Assembly: GCA_944325315.1 (NCBI GenBank)
Contig: CALVAA010000005.1
Coordinates: forward strand, 1-64,000
From: Candidatus Gastranaerophilales bacterium
GTDB lineage: Bacteria; Cyanobacteriota; Vampirovibrionia; Gastranaerophilales; Gastranaerophilaceae
DNA length: 64,000 nucleotides
Direction of reading: 5' to 3'
The position numbers and the translations under genes were made by a program. The notes beneath the pieces are model-generated. The model was not told the origin of the DNA, ran no database searches, and saw only the letters and a program-made list of their open reading frames with translations. Shown here piece by piece: positions 1-9,154 of this stretch. Position 1 is the first letter of the stretch, and every line of letters begins with the position of its first letter.

Positions 1-160
1 TCCTTTTTTTATATATAGATAAAGTGTTTTTTCGGAGGGTTATTTCAAAAGTATATACTTTTTTTACATTTCTTAATAAAAAGAAAGTAGTTGTTTTGGA
101 TGGTGGCGGTTGTTGTTTTTGTGTTTTGTTGTGTTGTGTGATAGATAAAAAATCTTTCAT
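1..160 (-). CDS. possible partial coding region running off the left edge
   Basis: On the minus strand an ATG at 160-158 opens a frame that stays open to the window edge (53 codons). It begins MKDFLSITQHNKTQKQ, has a Gln/Pro/Thr-rich stretch and then a more ordered segment ending near TLSIYKK. The same frame is open a little further upstream, to a TAA about 50 bases before the ATG, but contains no other usual start codon there, and no Shine-Dalgarno sequence precedes the ATG. The plus strand here is unusually rich in T and G. I do not recognise the product. It may be a real gene, a degraded N-terminus or chance. Confidence 0.25.
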   Translation of the reverse strand, partial: MKDFLSITQHNKTQKQQPPPSKTTTFFLLRNVKKVYTFEITLRKNTLSIYKKR

Positions 161-250
161 GGAGGACGGTTTTTGTTGGTTGGGGTTGGACTTTTGGCCG
201 GAGATTTTTTATTATTTTAAAGATTGAAGCTTTAAAATTTCACTATGTAT

Positions 251-1000
251 TTATAACAATTCAGTCATAATCAAAGGGCCGTCTTCGCTTGCAATTACAG
301 TATGTTCAAAATGAGCGGATGGTTTTTTATCGTCAGTTACAACTGTCCAATTATCAGCAAGAGTGTGAACTTCGTCGCATCCTAAATTAAGCATAGGTTC
401 AATTGCGATTGCACAGTTCTTTTTTATAATTACATTTGAGTTTGTTCTATAGTTAAATAGAAATGGTTCTTCGTGCATATTTTGTCCGACACCGTGGCCG
501 CCATATTGCCTTACTATGCCTAATTTTGCTTCAAGAGCAACATCTTCGATTGCGGCAGACACATTTTCTAAAGGTTTTTCGGGAATCATTTGCTCGATTC
601 CTTTAAAAAGTGCTTTTTTTGTTACATCAAGCAAATTTTGCACTTCAGGAGTGATTTTTCCGACAGGATAAGTCCAAGCGCCATCGCCTACCATACCTCT
701 AAAAGTTGCTCCGACATCAATTGATATAATATCTCCTTCTTTTAAAACAGTATCCTTGGAAGGAATACCATGAACAACCTGTTCATTAATTGAGGCGCAA
801 ATTGAATTAGGGAAACCTGCGTATCCTAAAAAGGTAGGTATTGCTTTATTTTTTTTGATAATATCATACGCAATTTTATCAAGTTCAAAAGTAGAAATAC
901 CGGGTTCAATAACTTTTGCCATTTCTTGATGTACAAGAGCTACGATATTGCCTGCCATACGCATCATTTTTATTTCTTCTCTTGACTTTCTGTGTATCAT
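251..1000 (-). CDS. map: methionine aminopeptidase, type I
   Basis: Removes the initiator methionine from nascent proteins in the cytoplasm, using a two-metal centre. The 249-residue length is normal for the short bacterial type I form without an N-terminal extension. Diagnostic segments are present in order: the HGIPS substrate-pocket region, DVGATFRGMVGD carrying two metal-binding Asp residues, GHGVGQNMHEEP with the catalytic and metal-binding His, and IEPML with a metal-binding Glu. The start has an upstream GGAGC-like site. It is transcribed away from the tandem-GNAT-like gene upstream, which lies on the same strand about 100 bases away. Housekeeping gene; nothing unusual. Confidence 0.97.
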   Translation of the reverse strand: MIHRKSREEIKMMRMAGNIVALVHQEMAKVIEPGISTFELDKIAYDIIKKNKAIPTFLGYAGFPNSICASINEQVVHGIPSKDTVLKEGDIISIDVGATFRGMVGDGAWTYPVGKITPEVQNLLDVTKKALFKGIEQMIPEKPLENVSAAIEDVALEAKLGIVRQYGGHGVGQNMHEEPFLFNYRTNSNVIIKKNCAIAIEPMLNLGCDEVHTLADNWTVVTDDKKPSAHFEHTVIASEDGPLIMTELL

Positions 1001-1100
1001 AATTTGCTCCTTTGATTTTAGAATTATTATAAAACGTCAAAGTTTTTTTACAAATTTATCCGGCATGATACAAAGTTACATTCTGAATAACGTAAAACAG

Positions 1101-1997
1101 CTAAGCAACAGTAGGGTCGTTAAATATAATTTTAGCGTTTCTGAAAAGATTATCTTGCTTGATTTCTCTATAGTAATCTTTAGCAAGAATTTGACCTTTG
1201 GATATAAATTCTGCATTATTTTCTTTTAAAATAGTTAAAATTTCTTTTGAATTCATAAAATAATCTTTGACTTTAATATATAAATTAAAGTTTTTGTTTC
1301 TTTGTTTTAATTTTGTTTGTATAAATTTAATTGCATCTATAAGATAAATATTGTATGCAAAATCTATTGAAAAATTAATATAGTAGTCAATATTATTTTT
1401 CGTTGCAACTTCAAAATACCCCAGGATTTTGTTTTTTTCATCATTATAAAAAACATACTTAAAACAACCGTTAAAGAATTGGTATGGTTGCCTTGAAAAA
1501 AGAAATTTATTAAAAGAGTTTATATTTTCATTATAAAAAGCGCAAATTTCTTTTACATTTTCTTTTTTAAAGGGTTTTAAAAACAAAGGATAACTTGTTG
1601 AAACAGAATTAATCTTATAGAGGTATTCACAGCCGCAGTGTCTGAAATTTAGTTCGTTTTTGAATATATTTAACATGTCGCTTTGATTTTCATCAACTAC
1701 AATATAAAAAGAATTTGCTCCCATTGCTCTGTATCTTGAAATTACATAGTTAACAAGTTGTAAAGCGATTGAAGACGAGTTTTCTTCTAAAATTAATTTT
1801 GTAATTTTAAAGCGGCTAAAGCTTTTTGAATCTTTATTTAAAGTAATTAAACCCTGTTTTTCTTTATTATACAGCGCAACAAAACTTTCATTTGAAAACT
1901 TTAATCTCAAAGGCAGCAGGTAATTTATAAAACACAAAAAACATTTTATACAACCAAGATTATTAGAAGTGAAAACTATGTTTTTAATTTCAATCAT
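1101..1997 (-). CDS. probable tandem GNAT-like acetyltransferase
   Basis: A 298-residue soluble protein without signal peptide. Two halves each look like a degenerate GNAT fold. Residues about 45-130 contain an acyl-CoA-site-like region and a segment ENQSDMLNIFKNELNFRHCG that resembles the C-terminal GNAT strand-helix. Residues about 135-285 repeat this pattern with KILGYFEV and a final KENNAEFISKGQILAK. No canonical Q/RxxGxG/A acetyl-CoA loop is clear, so activity is uncertain. It starts 15 bases after the folE2 stop, so the two are probably co-transcribed, although its own ribosome-binding site is weak. The substrate cannot be predicted. The family call is from pattern only. Confidence 0.45.
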   Translation of the reverse strand: MIEIKNIVFTSNNLGCIKCFLCFINYLLPLRLKFSNESFVALYNKEKQGLITLNKDSKSFSRFKITKLILEENSSSIALQLVNYVISRYRAMGANSFYIVVDENQSDMLNIFKNELNFRHCGCEYLYKINSVSTSYPLFLKPFKKENVKEICAFYNENINSFNKFLFSRQPYQFFNGCFKYVFYNDEKNKILGYFEVATKNNIDYYINFSIDFAYNIYLIDAIKFIQTKLKQRNKNFNLYIKVKDYFMNSKEILTILKENNAEFISKGQILAKDYYREIKQDNLFRNAKIIFNDPTVA

Positions 1998-2012
1998 AAT
2001 TTAATTATTAAA

Positions 2013-2810
2013 CTATTTAATTCTTTTTTGACACGCCCATGCATTATGGTTATGGATTGATTCAAAAGCTTCAATTTCAACTTCATAGTAGTTTATAATT
2101 TCGTTTTTATCAAGTTTTAAAACAACTTCTCTTATAACATCTTCAACAAATTTAGGATTTTTATAAGCTTGTTCTGTTACAAATTTTTCATCCTCTCTTT
2201 TTAAAAGAGGATAAATTTCGCTTGAAGCACAAGATTCAGCCATTTTAACCAAATCTTCTATCCAAATTTGCTTATCATTATCATAACTAATTTTAATTTT
2301 TAATAATGCTCTTTGATTATGTGCACCAAAATCGGAAATTTCTTTTGAACAGGGGCATAAAGTTGTAATAGGAACATATACAATAAGATAAAACTTGTAA
2401 TTGCAATTGTCATCAATTTCTCCTTCAAAAGCACAGTCATAACACATTAAAGATTCAAGTGCACTTTTTGGCGCTTGTTTTTTAATAAAATATTTAAAAC
2501 TTAGTTTTAAATACGCATTTTTAGCATCAAGCCTTTTTTTCATATCAAAAAGAATTTTTTCAATATCAATACAATTCAGGCTTTCTTTTTGATATTCGTG
2601 TAAAACTTCTATAAACCTTGACATATGAGTGCCTTTATAATCCGAAGGCAAACTCACGGACATTTTTGCTTTAGCGTATACAACTTCAAGTTCGCTTTTG
2701 TTGTCGTTTAACTTTCTTTCAATCCTTAAGGGAATTTCAACATCTTTTACACCGACTTTTTGAATTGAAATATTCCTTGAATCTTTTTGGTTTTGTACGT
2801 CTTTAATCAT
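2013..2810 (-). CDS. folE2: GTP cyclohydrolase FolE2 (type IB)
   Basis: Converts GTP to 7,8-dihydroneopterin triphosphate, the first step to folate and also the entry to queuosine-type deazapurines. The 265-residue length fits the FolE2/MptA family. The hallmark CPCSKEISDFGAHNQRA segment (residues about 152-168) holds the metal-binding Cys, and SVSLPSDYKGTHMSRFIE near residue 52 matches the conserved N-terminal region. The family differs from FolE1 in fold details and metal tolerance (known biology). No folate or queuosine partner gene is adjacent, so which pathway it feeds cannot be told. The next gene downstream is the GNAT-like gene. Confidence 0.96.
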   Translation of the reverse strand: MIKDVQNQKDSRNISIQKVGVKDVEIPLRIERKLNDNKSELEVVYAKAKMSVSLPSDYKGTHMSRFIEVLHEYQKESLNCIDIEKILFDMKKRLDAKNAYLKLSFKYFIKKQAPKSALESLMCYDCAFEGEIDDNCNYKFYLIVYVPITTLCPCSKEISDFGAHNQRALLKIKISYDNDKQIWIEDLVKMAESCASSEIYPLLKREDEKFVTEQAYKNPKFVEDVIREVVLKLDKNEIINYYEVEIEAFESIHNHNAWACQKRIK

Positions 2811-2889
2811 TTTTTCCTACAATAAACAGTATAATAAAACACTTAGCAAGTCGGGCTAATTTTTTTATTATACTATATAAATCCTTGCT

Positions 2890-3216
2890 TTAGTCAAAAC
2901 TGTTTTTTTCAAGCGCAAGTAAAAGTTTTAAAGCTGCAACTCTCTGAGTTTTGGGATCGGCCTGACGTAGCATTTCAACCGCCCTAATCATAACAGGATC
3001 ATTATCATACCAACGGTTTCCTTTACCTTGATATTTGGTTACAATGTCATAAATTCTCTCTATGACGTCTTGTGCCACGTCTTCTTGCAATTTAAGCATA
3101 AAGTCTTTTGCTTGTTCTTTTTGGTCATCCGTTGATAATCTTAAAAGTTCAAGTGCTTCTTTTAAAATCGGATCTTTATCATACCAACGTTTGCCGTAAT
3201 TTGCTTTTTCACTCAT
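2890..3216 (-). CDS. small protein with two RWYDxDP repeats
   Basis: A 108-residue soluble protein built almost entirely of two similar units. Unit one (residues about 10-60) starts KRWYDKDPILKEALELLR; unit two (about 70-105) starts NRWYDNDPVMIRAVEMLRQ. Each unit is the RWYD-x-DP motif followed by predicted amphipathic helices rich in Leu, Lys and Glu. No catalytic motif, Cys pair, signal peptide or membrane segment is seen. It has its own upstream site (GGCGGAG, about 7 bases before the ATG) and stands between folE2 on the same strand and a divergent radical SAM gene. I do not recognise a named family; the repeat suggests a helical protein-interaction module. Confidence 0.75.
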   Translation of the reverse strand: MSEKANYGKRWYDKDPILKEALELLRLSTDDQKEQAKDFMLKLQEDVAQDVIERIYDIVTKYQGKGNRWYDNDPVMIRAVEMLRQADPKTQRVAALKLLLALEKNSFD

Positions 3217-3396
3217 TACTCCGCCTTTCTTTTGAGTTTTAGTATAACAAATTTTTTTAAAATTTCAAAGTTGTTTGTTTGATTTTAGGTATAGCTATCT
3301 ATGTAATTCCACAAAATTTTTAATTATACCCATCTGACTAATTTCAATTTAAATTTATAATTCATAAAATAATTTGAAAACAAGGAGATTATATAA

Positions 3397-4263
3397 ATGC
3401 AAAATCAAAAAATTATGTTTATGACTCCTCCCAAAGTGGAGTTAGCGGAATTAGAGAATTTATTTTTTCAATTGTGCACAAAGACCTGTAATTTAAAGTG
3501 TAAACATTGTTATATTGAAAGAAATCCGTACAAAAACGAAGAAGATTTCATTTCTTTGGACAAAATTAAACAGGCTTTAATTTATATCAAAGGAAAAAGA
3601 TTGAATTCCATATACCTTACAGGCGGAGAGCCTTTAATGCATCCTGATTTTAATCAGATTTTAAGAATGTGTCTTAAAGTATCTAATACAACAGTAATGT
3701 CAAACGGCGTTATGATAAATGATAAAAAAGCCCGATTTTTAAGAAAAATTGATGATGAAAGCCAATTTGAAACAATTTATAGAATCAGTCTTGATTCAAT
3801 TGATGAAATAGAAAACGATATTTTAAGAGGCAGAGGAAGCTTTAGAAAAGCCTTGGGTGCTATCATGAGCCTTTTAAAGTATGAATTTAACCCTATAATA
3901 AGTGTAATTAATTATAAAAACAGAACAAGAGAAGAAATTTTCAGCGAGTTTCAGGCATATTTTTATAAAAAAGGATTTAATCTGGAGGATATTAATTTAA
4001 AAATTATTCCTTATTTTTCAAAAAAAGATGAAACCGCCCAGGTTGAATTTGTTAAAAACATTAATATTCAAAAACTCGATTGCCACAATTCAAGAGTAAT
4101 TTCCCAGACGGGAATATACTCTTGTCCAATGCTTGTCGGCGACTACAGAGCTCGTTTAGGTTCATCTTTAGGCAACTATTCCAAAATCAATTATTTAGAT
4201 TGTGAAAAATGTTCTATTTGTACCCATGCTAATCAGAAGGTCCAAGTTAATGATTGGATGTAA
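3397..4263 (+). CDS. radical SAM protein of unknown reaction
   Basis: A 288-residue radical SAM enzyme. The [4Fe-4S]-binding CNLKCKHC motif (Cys31, 35, 38) is followed by the SAM-contacting LTGGEPLMHPDF segment (about residue 75). The C-terminal 70 residues hold further cysteines (LDCHNS, YSCPM, LDCEKCSIC), as in SPASM/twitch-type enzymes that bind an auxiliary cluster. Such enzymes often modify peptides or proteins, but no clear precursor peptide lies beside it; a 58-residue ORF converges on its 3' end from the opposite strand. A good AGGAG site precedes the ATG. The enzyme class is well supported by motifs; the substrate is unknown. Confidence 0.85.
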   Translation: MQNQKIMFMTPPKVELAELENLFFQLCTKTCNLKCKHCYIERNPYKNEEDFISLDKIKQALIYIKGKRLNSIYLTGGEPLMHPDFNQILRMCLKVSNTTVMSNGVMINDKKARFLRKIDDESQFETIYRISLDSIDEIENDILRGRGSFRKALGAIMSLLKYEFNPIISVINYKNRTREEIFSEFQAYFYKKGFNLEDINLKIIPYFSKKDETAQVEFVKNINIQKLDCHNSRVISQTGIYSCPMLVGDYRARLGSSLGNYSKINYLDCEKCSICTHANQKVQVNDWM

Positions 4264-4264
4264 G

Positions 4265-4441
4265 TCAAAAGGTTAAATCATTTTCATTTTGGTTATTTTT
4301 CGATGAATTTTCAGTCCATACATAAGTTTGTTCATAAATCGATTTAAAAGGATTGTATTCATAATTAGACAAAAAAGGATTTGAGGCTTTTTTATCATAA
4401 CGATGCATTTTTTTTAACAGTATACTAAAATATTTAATCAT
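4265..4441 (-). CDS. small ORF, 58 residues, strong ribosome-binding site
   Basis: On the minus strand an ATG at 4441 is preceded, with a 6-base spacer, by a strong GGAGG site (AAAGGAGG, about 4448-4455). The frame encodes 58 residues starting MIKYFSILLKKMHRYDKK and ending NENDLTF, with stop TGA at 4265-4267, one base from the stop of the convergent radical SAM gene. It has a hydrophobic, basic N-terminus and a Tyr/Asn-rich middle (SNYEYNPFKSIYEQTYVW). It resembles no family I know. The strong start signal and the exact fit into the space support a real gene; a precursor peptide for the radical SAM enzyme is possible but it contains no Cys and is transcribed oppositely. Confidence 0.55.
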   Translation of the reverse strand: MIKYFSILLKKMHRYDKKASNPFLSNYEYNPFKSIYEQTYVWTENSSKNNQNENDLTF

Positions 4442-4671
4442 AACAGACCTCCTTTCTAAAAAAAGAAGTTAACTTTATTATCTCAATTTTTAATTTTTTT
4501 AAATTGCCCGATAGTACTAAAGACTCCTTATACTCAAAGATAGTTTGGTTGAATCTACGCAAATAATATGAAAATTTAAAAATTTACTACGTTGTTTGCA
4601 TGATTTTTGTGTTTTTTAAAAAAACTATTATGGTAAAATTAACCGTGTGAATGGGGAAAACGGACTTAGAA

Positions 4672-5823
4672 ATGAAAAAAAATATTTTAATACCATCTAT
4701 TATAATTCTTATATTAATCGGACTTCGTTTCGGGTATACGAAATTTGGTGAATATCAAAGAGCCAAAGCACTTGCTCTCAGTTCAATACCTACCGTCGAG
4801 TTGAATGAAGTAAAAGAAATAGAAATGTATAAATCAATTGAGCTCCAAGGCAGAGTTCAATCTATGAATAAAGTTGATATTGTGGCAAGAATTGACGGGT
4901 ATTTACAAAAGAAGTACTTTAAAGAAGGAGATTTTGTTAAAAAAGGCCAGCTGTTGCTTACAATTGAGCCGACACAATATTTAAATGCTTTAAATAAGGC
5001 AAAAGCAGACTTGCAAAATGCTAAAGCAACTCTTTATAAAGCAAGCAGAGACTATGACAGAGGGGCTGAGCTTGTTAAAAAAGATTTTATTTCTAAATCT
5101 ACTTATGACGGACTCTACGCTGATAAATTGGCAGCTCAGGCTGCGGTTAAATCAGCTTCTGCGCAATTAGCGGAAGCTCAAAGAAATTATGGATATACTT
5201 CGCTAAAATCTCCTGTAGATGGTAAAGTAGGCTCTTTGCAAATTCAGGAAGGAAACTATGTAACGGTTTCATCAGGAACTTTATTAACCGTAGTTAAAAC
5301 AAATCCTATTTATGTAAAATATAGCATTGATTCAAAACAATTTGACGAATTAAGAAATCAAAATTTTATTCCGAAAAAAGGAACGGAATCCGTTAAGGTA
5401 GATGTAATTTTGCCCAGCGGAAAGGTTTACCCTATAAAAGGTGTTCAGGATTTTTGGGATAATCAAATATCAATTTCTACCGGCACGATTGATTTCCGGG
5501 CAACTTTCAACAATGCCGACAATATTTTAATTCCAGGAGATTTTGTTAAAGTCAAAGTATATTCGAACAAGAAAAACAATGTTCTGGTTGTTCCGCAGGA
5601 TATTGTTTTGCAGGATACAAAAGGAAAGTATGTTTATGTTGTATCTAAGGATAATACTGCAGAAGTAAGATATTTCAAAGATAACGGCCAATATGAAAAC
5701 TATTGGATTATAAAGGAAGGCTTAAATAAAGGCGATAAGTTTATTGCAACTAATATCACAAAACTTATGCCAAAAATGCCTGTAAAAATTGCAGGAAATG
5801 ATAAAAATATAAAAACAGATTAG
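4672..5823 (+). CDS. periplasmic adaptor (membrane fusion) subunit of RND efflux pump
   Basis: Links an inner-membrane RND pump to an outer-membrane channel. I place the start at the ATG beginning MKKNILIPSI (383 residues), directly before the N-terminal membrane anchor; an in-frame ATG at 4651 would add 7 residues. The order is anchor (about 5-25), lipoyl half (VDIVARIDGYLQKKYFKEGD), an alpha-helical hairpin of about 70 residues, second lipoyl half (YTSLKSPVDGKVG), beta barrel and membrane-proximal domain. There is no N-terminal lipobox Cys, so it is held by the hydrophobic helix. The RND gene follows 25 bases downstream. Family AcrA/MexA-like; the substrate is unknown. Confidence 0.92.
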   Translation: MKKNILIPSIIILILIGLRFGYTKFGEYQRAKALALSSIPTVELNEVKEIEMYKSIELQGRVQSMNKVDIVARIDGYLQKKYFKEGDFVKKGQLLLTIEPTQYLNALNKAKADLQNAKATLYKASRDYDRGAELVKKDFISKSTYDGLYADKLAAQAAVKSASAQLAEAQRNYGYTSLKSPVDGKVGSLQIQEGNYVTVSSGTLLTVVKTNPIYVKYSIDSKQFDELRNQNFIPKKGTESVKVDVILPSGKVYPIKGVQDFWDNQISISTGTIDFRATFNNADNILIPGDFVKVKVYSNKKNNVLVVPQDIVLQDTKGKYVYVVSKDNTAEVRYFKDNGQYENYWIIKEGLNKGDKFIATNITKLMPKMPVKIAGNDKNIKTD

Positions 5824-5848
5824 AAATTAATAATTTACGGGGAGATAA

Positions 5849-8800
5849 ATGTTTTCATCAAAGTTTTTTATAGAACGTCCGAGATTTGCTTTTGTAATTT
5901 CGATTGTGATAATGCTTGTAGGTTTTATTGCAATGAAAGCATTGCCATTGGAAGAATATCCTACAATCACTCCTCCCCAGGTTATGGTTAGCGCAACTTA
6001 TATGGGTGCGAGTTCGGATGTTATTGAATCAACCGTTGCCGCTCCTATTGAATCTGCCGTAAACGGTGTTGAGCGCATGCTTTATATGGATTCCGATTCA
6101 AAGGACGGTCAGTATAGACTTACGATATATTTTGAAGTTGGTTCTGACCCTGATATGAACGTTGTTAACGTGCAAAATAAAGTTTCACTTGTAACTTCCC
6201 GTCTTCCGTCGGATGTTTCAAGATACGGTCTTACGGTAAAACAAAACACAGGAGGCGGCGGTCTGCTTTATTATGGCATATACTCTCCTGATGATTCGGT
6301 TGATTTAGTTACTTTATCAAACTATGCTGCCATATATCTAAAAGATGAACTTGCACGTATTTATGGAGTTGCGGAAGTTCAGGTATTTGGCGGAAAAGAC
6401 TATTCAATGAGGGTATGGTTGGATAGTGAAAAGCTTGCTGCTCTTAATGTTTCTCCTAATGAAGTCGCAGCTGCAATAACAGCACAAAATGCGCAGGTTT
6501 CTGCCGGGTCTTTAGGTAATGAACCGTTGGTCAAAAAAACAGATATGGCTTTGACTTTAAGAACTCCGGGCAGGCTGAAGACAAAAGAAGAATTTGAAAA
6601 TATTATTATACGCTCGGACATAGGCGGTCAAACAATAAGACTGGCCGATGTAGCTACAATTGAACTTGCGGGCGAAAATTATGTTACAGACGGTAAAATT
6701 GATAACAAATCCGTTGCGGTTATGTCCGTAAATCAGCTATCTTATGCAAATTCAATAGATGTTGCAAATAAGTGTAATAAAAAAATGGAAGAATTATCAA
6801 AATCTTTTCCTAAAGGAATTGCATATTCAGTTTTTTATAATGCAACTGATTCCGTTAAAGATTCTCTTTCCGAGGTTATAGAAGCAATAATTCTTGCTGT
6901 GTTCATAGTTGTTGCGACGGTATATTTATTTTTAGGAGACTGGAGAGCAAGTATTGTGCCTTTTTGCGCAATACCGGTATCATTGATAGGAACTTTTGCC
7001 GCTTTTGCCGCTTTAGGTTTTTCAATTAACACCTTGACTCTTTTTGGCCTTGTATTGGCGGTAGGAACAGTCGTCGATGATGCTATCGTTGTTGTTGAGA
7101 ATGTCCAAAGGCATATAGAACTTGGGCTTAAACCCAAAGAAGCGGCGATTATATCAATGGATGAGGTTTCAAGCGCTGTTATTGCGACTTCTTTGGTTCT
7201 TATGGCGGTATTTGTTCCGGTAGCATTTATTCCGGGAATCACGGGTAAAATGTATCAACAATTCGCTGTAACAATTGCAGTTTCTGTCGGTATTTCGACA
7301 GTAATGGCTCTTACTTTAGCTCCCGCATTATGCGCAATCTTTTTAAGAAGCAAAGAAGATATGCCAAAAAGAAGTTTTTATGAAAAGTATAGAGAATTAT
7401 ACCAAGATTATTGGAAGGATAAAAATGAGCTTAAAGGTTTTGAAAAAATAAAAGCATGGGGAGAATTTCTGGCTTACGGATGGGATGTTTCTTTGAAAAA
7501 GTTTGACAGAGCATTTGACAGAACAAAAAATAACTATCTTGAAGGCTCAAGATATTTTATTGAAGCTCCGAAAAGAACAATTATAACCTATATTGTTCTT
7601 GTTGTCGTACTAATTGCTATGTTTAAACTTATTCCTACAGGCTTTTTGCCTACTGAAGATTCAGGTTCGATATTTACAAATGTTCAATTAAAAGACGGTG
7701 CTTCTTTGGCTAAAACGGGCGAGATGACTTCCAATTTGACAAATGAATTGTTGAATATCCCGGGAGTTCATTCAGTGCTGTCATTAAATGGCTTTCAGGG
7801 CCAAAATACTGCAATTTTAATTACGCATCTTAAAGATTGGGAAGAAAGACTTAAACCCAACCCGATAAAGTATTTGCTTATGTCAAAAGAACAAAAAGCT
7901 AATTCGCACCAATCAGCCGATGAAATTATTGCACGGGCAAATGCTCTTGCTTCAAAATATCCGAATGTTACAATGTTTTCTTTTGTTCCTCCGGCAATTA
8001 CAGGTCTTTCCATGTTTGGCGGATTTGAATATCAGCTTTTGGATAAAGGGGAAAGAACTCCTCAACAATTACATAATGAAGCAAAAAAACTTATCCTTGA
8101 AGCGAATAAAAGTTCAAAATTAACAAGTGTATTTACGCAATATAACTCTGAAACCCCTCAGCTGCTTGTTAATATAGACTACGAAAAAATATTGGCACAA
8201 GGAATTGATATAAATGATGTATATACAGCTCTTTCAAGCCAATTCGGAACATATTATGTCAATGATTTTAATCTGTATGGTCGTGTATTCAGGGTAATGA
8301 TGTCAGCAGCTGAACAGTACCGTTCGACCATTAATTCTATCGATAAGGTTTATGTAAAAACAGCTTCGGGTGCAAGCGCTCCGCTGTCGTCAATTGTTAA
8401 AATAGAACCAACTGTAGGTCCTTATAATATTACAAGATTTAACATGTATAAATCTGTGCAAATTCAAGGAAATCCTGCTAAAGGACAATCATCGGGGGAT
8501 GCAATTAAAGAAATGGAAAAATTGTCTAAAAAAATCCTTCCTTCAGATATGGGCTTTGCATGGTCGGGGACGTCTTTGCAGGAAATTGAATCTTCAGGAC
8601 AAACAACAATTGTTCTTGTAATGTCATTAACATTTGTATATCTGTTTTTAGTTGCTTTGTATGAAAGCTGGATGCTTCCGGTAGGTGTTATGTTGATTGC
8701 CCCGATTGCAATGCTTGGCGCAATTTTATTCCAATATTTGTGGGGTCAATCGTTGGATTTGTATGCTCAAATCGGTCTTATAATGCTTATAGGTTTGGCT

Positions 8801-9154
8801 GCAAAACAAGCGATTTTAATCATAGAATTTGCTAAAACAGAACATGAAAATAACGGTTTAAGCATTGTAGAAGCTGCAATGAAGGCTGCAAATATAAGAT
8901 TTAGAGCTGTTATGATGACGGTTTTGGCTTTTATTTTCGGAATTTTACCGCTGGTTTTTGCCGTAGGTCCGGGAAGTAATTCAAGAAAATCTTTAGGCGT
9001 AACAGTATTCGGCGGTATGACAGCTGCTGCAATCATAGGTACAATACTAGTTCCGGCTTTTTATGTATTGATTCAAAAAATGAGAGAAGATGCAAAAAAA
9101 AGATGTCATAATAGAGTTAAAGAGGATAAAGGGGAGGAAAATGAAAAAAACTAA
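5849..9154 (+). CDS. RND multidrug efflux transporter, HAE1 family
   Basis: Proton-driven inner-membrane exporter of hydrophobic or amphiphilic compounds. It has 1101 residues and begins [18 protein letters not shown], typical of AcrB/MexB proteins. The proton-relay motif [16 protein letters not shown] gives the paired Asp in transmembrane segment 4. [14 protein letters not shown] and [15 protein letters not shown] regions match segments 3 and 10. It is about 50-60 residues longer than common AcrB relatives, mostly because of a charged loop between the two halves (about residues 508-575, rich in Lys, Glu, Tyr). A GGGGAG site lies 6 bases before the ATG. It overlaps the TolC-like gene by 14 bases, so the three genes form one operon. 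Confidence 0.97.
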   Translation: MFSSKFFIERPRFAFVISIVIMLVGFIAMKALPLEEYPTITPPQVMVSATYMGASSDVIESTVAAPIESAVNGVERMLYMDSDSKDGQYRLTIYFEVGSDPDMNVVNVQNKVSLVTSRLPSDVSRYGLTVKQNTGGGGLLYYGIYSPDDSVDLVTLSNYAAIYLKDELARIYGVAEVQVFGGKDYSMRVWLDSEKLAALNVSPNEVAAAITAQNAQVSAGSLGNEPLVKKTDMALTLRTPGRLKTKEEFENIIIRSDIGGQTIRLADVATIELAGENYVTDGKIDNKSVAVMSVNQLSYANSIDVANKCNKKMEELSKSFPKGIAYSVFYNATDSVKDSLSEVIEAIILAVFIVVATVYLFLGDWRASIVPFCAIPVSLIGTFAAFAALGFSINTLTLFGLVLAVGTVVDDAIVVVENVQRHIELGLKPKEAAIISMDEVSSAVIATSLVLMAVFVPVAFIPGITGKMYQQFAVTIAVSVGISTVMALTLAPALCAIFLRSKEDMPKRSFYEKYRELYQDYWKDKNELKGFEKIKAWGEFLAYGWDVSLKKFDRAFDRTKNNYLEGSRYFIEAPKRTIITYIVLVVVLIAMFKLIPTGFLPTEDSGSIFTNVQLKDGASLAKTGEMTSNLTNELLNIPGVHSVLSLNGFQGQNTAILITHLKDWEERLKPNPIKYLLMSKEQKANSHQSADEIIARANALASKYPNVTMFSFVPPAITGLSMFGGFEYQLLDKGERTPQQLHNEAKKLILEANKSSKLTSVFTQYNSETPQLLVNIDYEKILAQGIDINDVYTALSSQFGTYYVNDFNLYGRVFRVMMSAAEQYRSTINSIDKVYVKTASGASAPLSSIVKIEPTVGPYNITRFNMYKSVQIQGNPAKGQSSGDAIKEMEKLSKKILPSDMGFAWSGTSLQEIESSGQTTIVLVMSLTFVYLFLVALYESWMLPVGVMLIAPIAMLGAILFQYLWGQSLDLYAQIGLIMLIGLAAKQAILIIEFAKTEHENNGLSIVEAAMKAANIRFRAVMMTVLAFIFGILPLVFAVGPGSNSRKSLGVTVFGGMTAAAIIGTILVPAFYVLIQKMREDAKKRCHNRVKEDKGEENEKN

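Noticed and set aside
24-227. 67-codon plus-strand frame at the left edge
   Set aside because: Its product is a Gly/Cys/Trp/Phe-rich string from G- and T-rich DNA, with no convincing start context. The opposite strand reads better as protein, so I treated this as a shadow frame.
3397-4441. Radical SAM plus small ORF as a ribosomally made peptide (RiPP) system
   Set aside because: The ORF is on the opposite strand, lacks Cys and shows no leader/core boundary. No transporter or peptidase is adjacent. I kept it only as an unproven possibility.
6400-9036. Several minus-strand frames inside the RND transporter gene
   Set aside because: They lie wholly within a well-supported transporter gene and have Ser/Ile/Ala-rich products typical of antisense frames.
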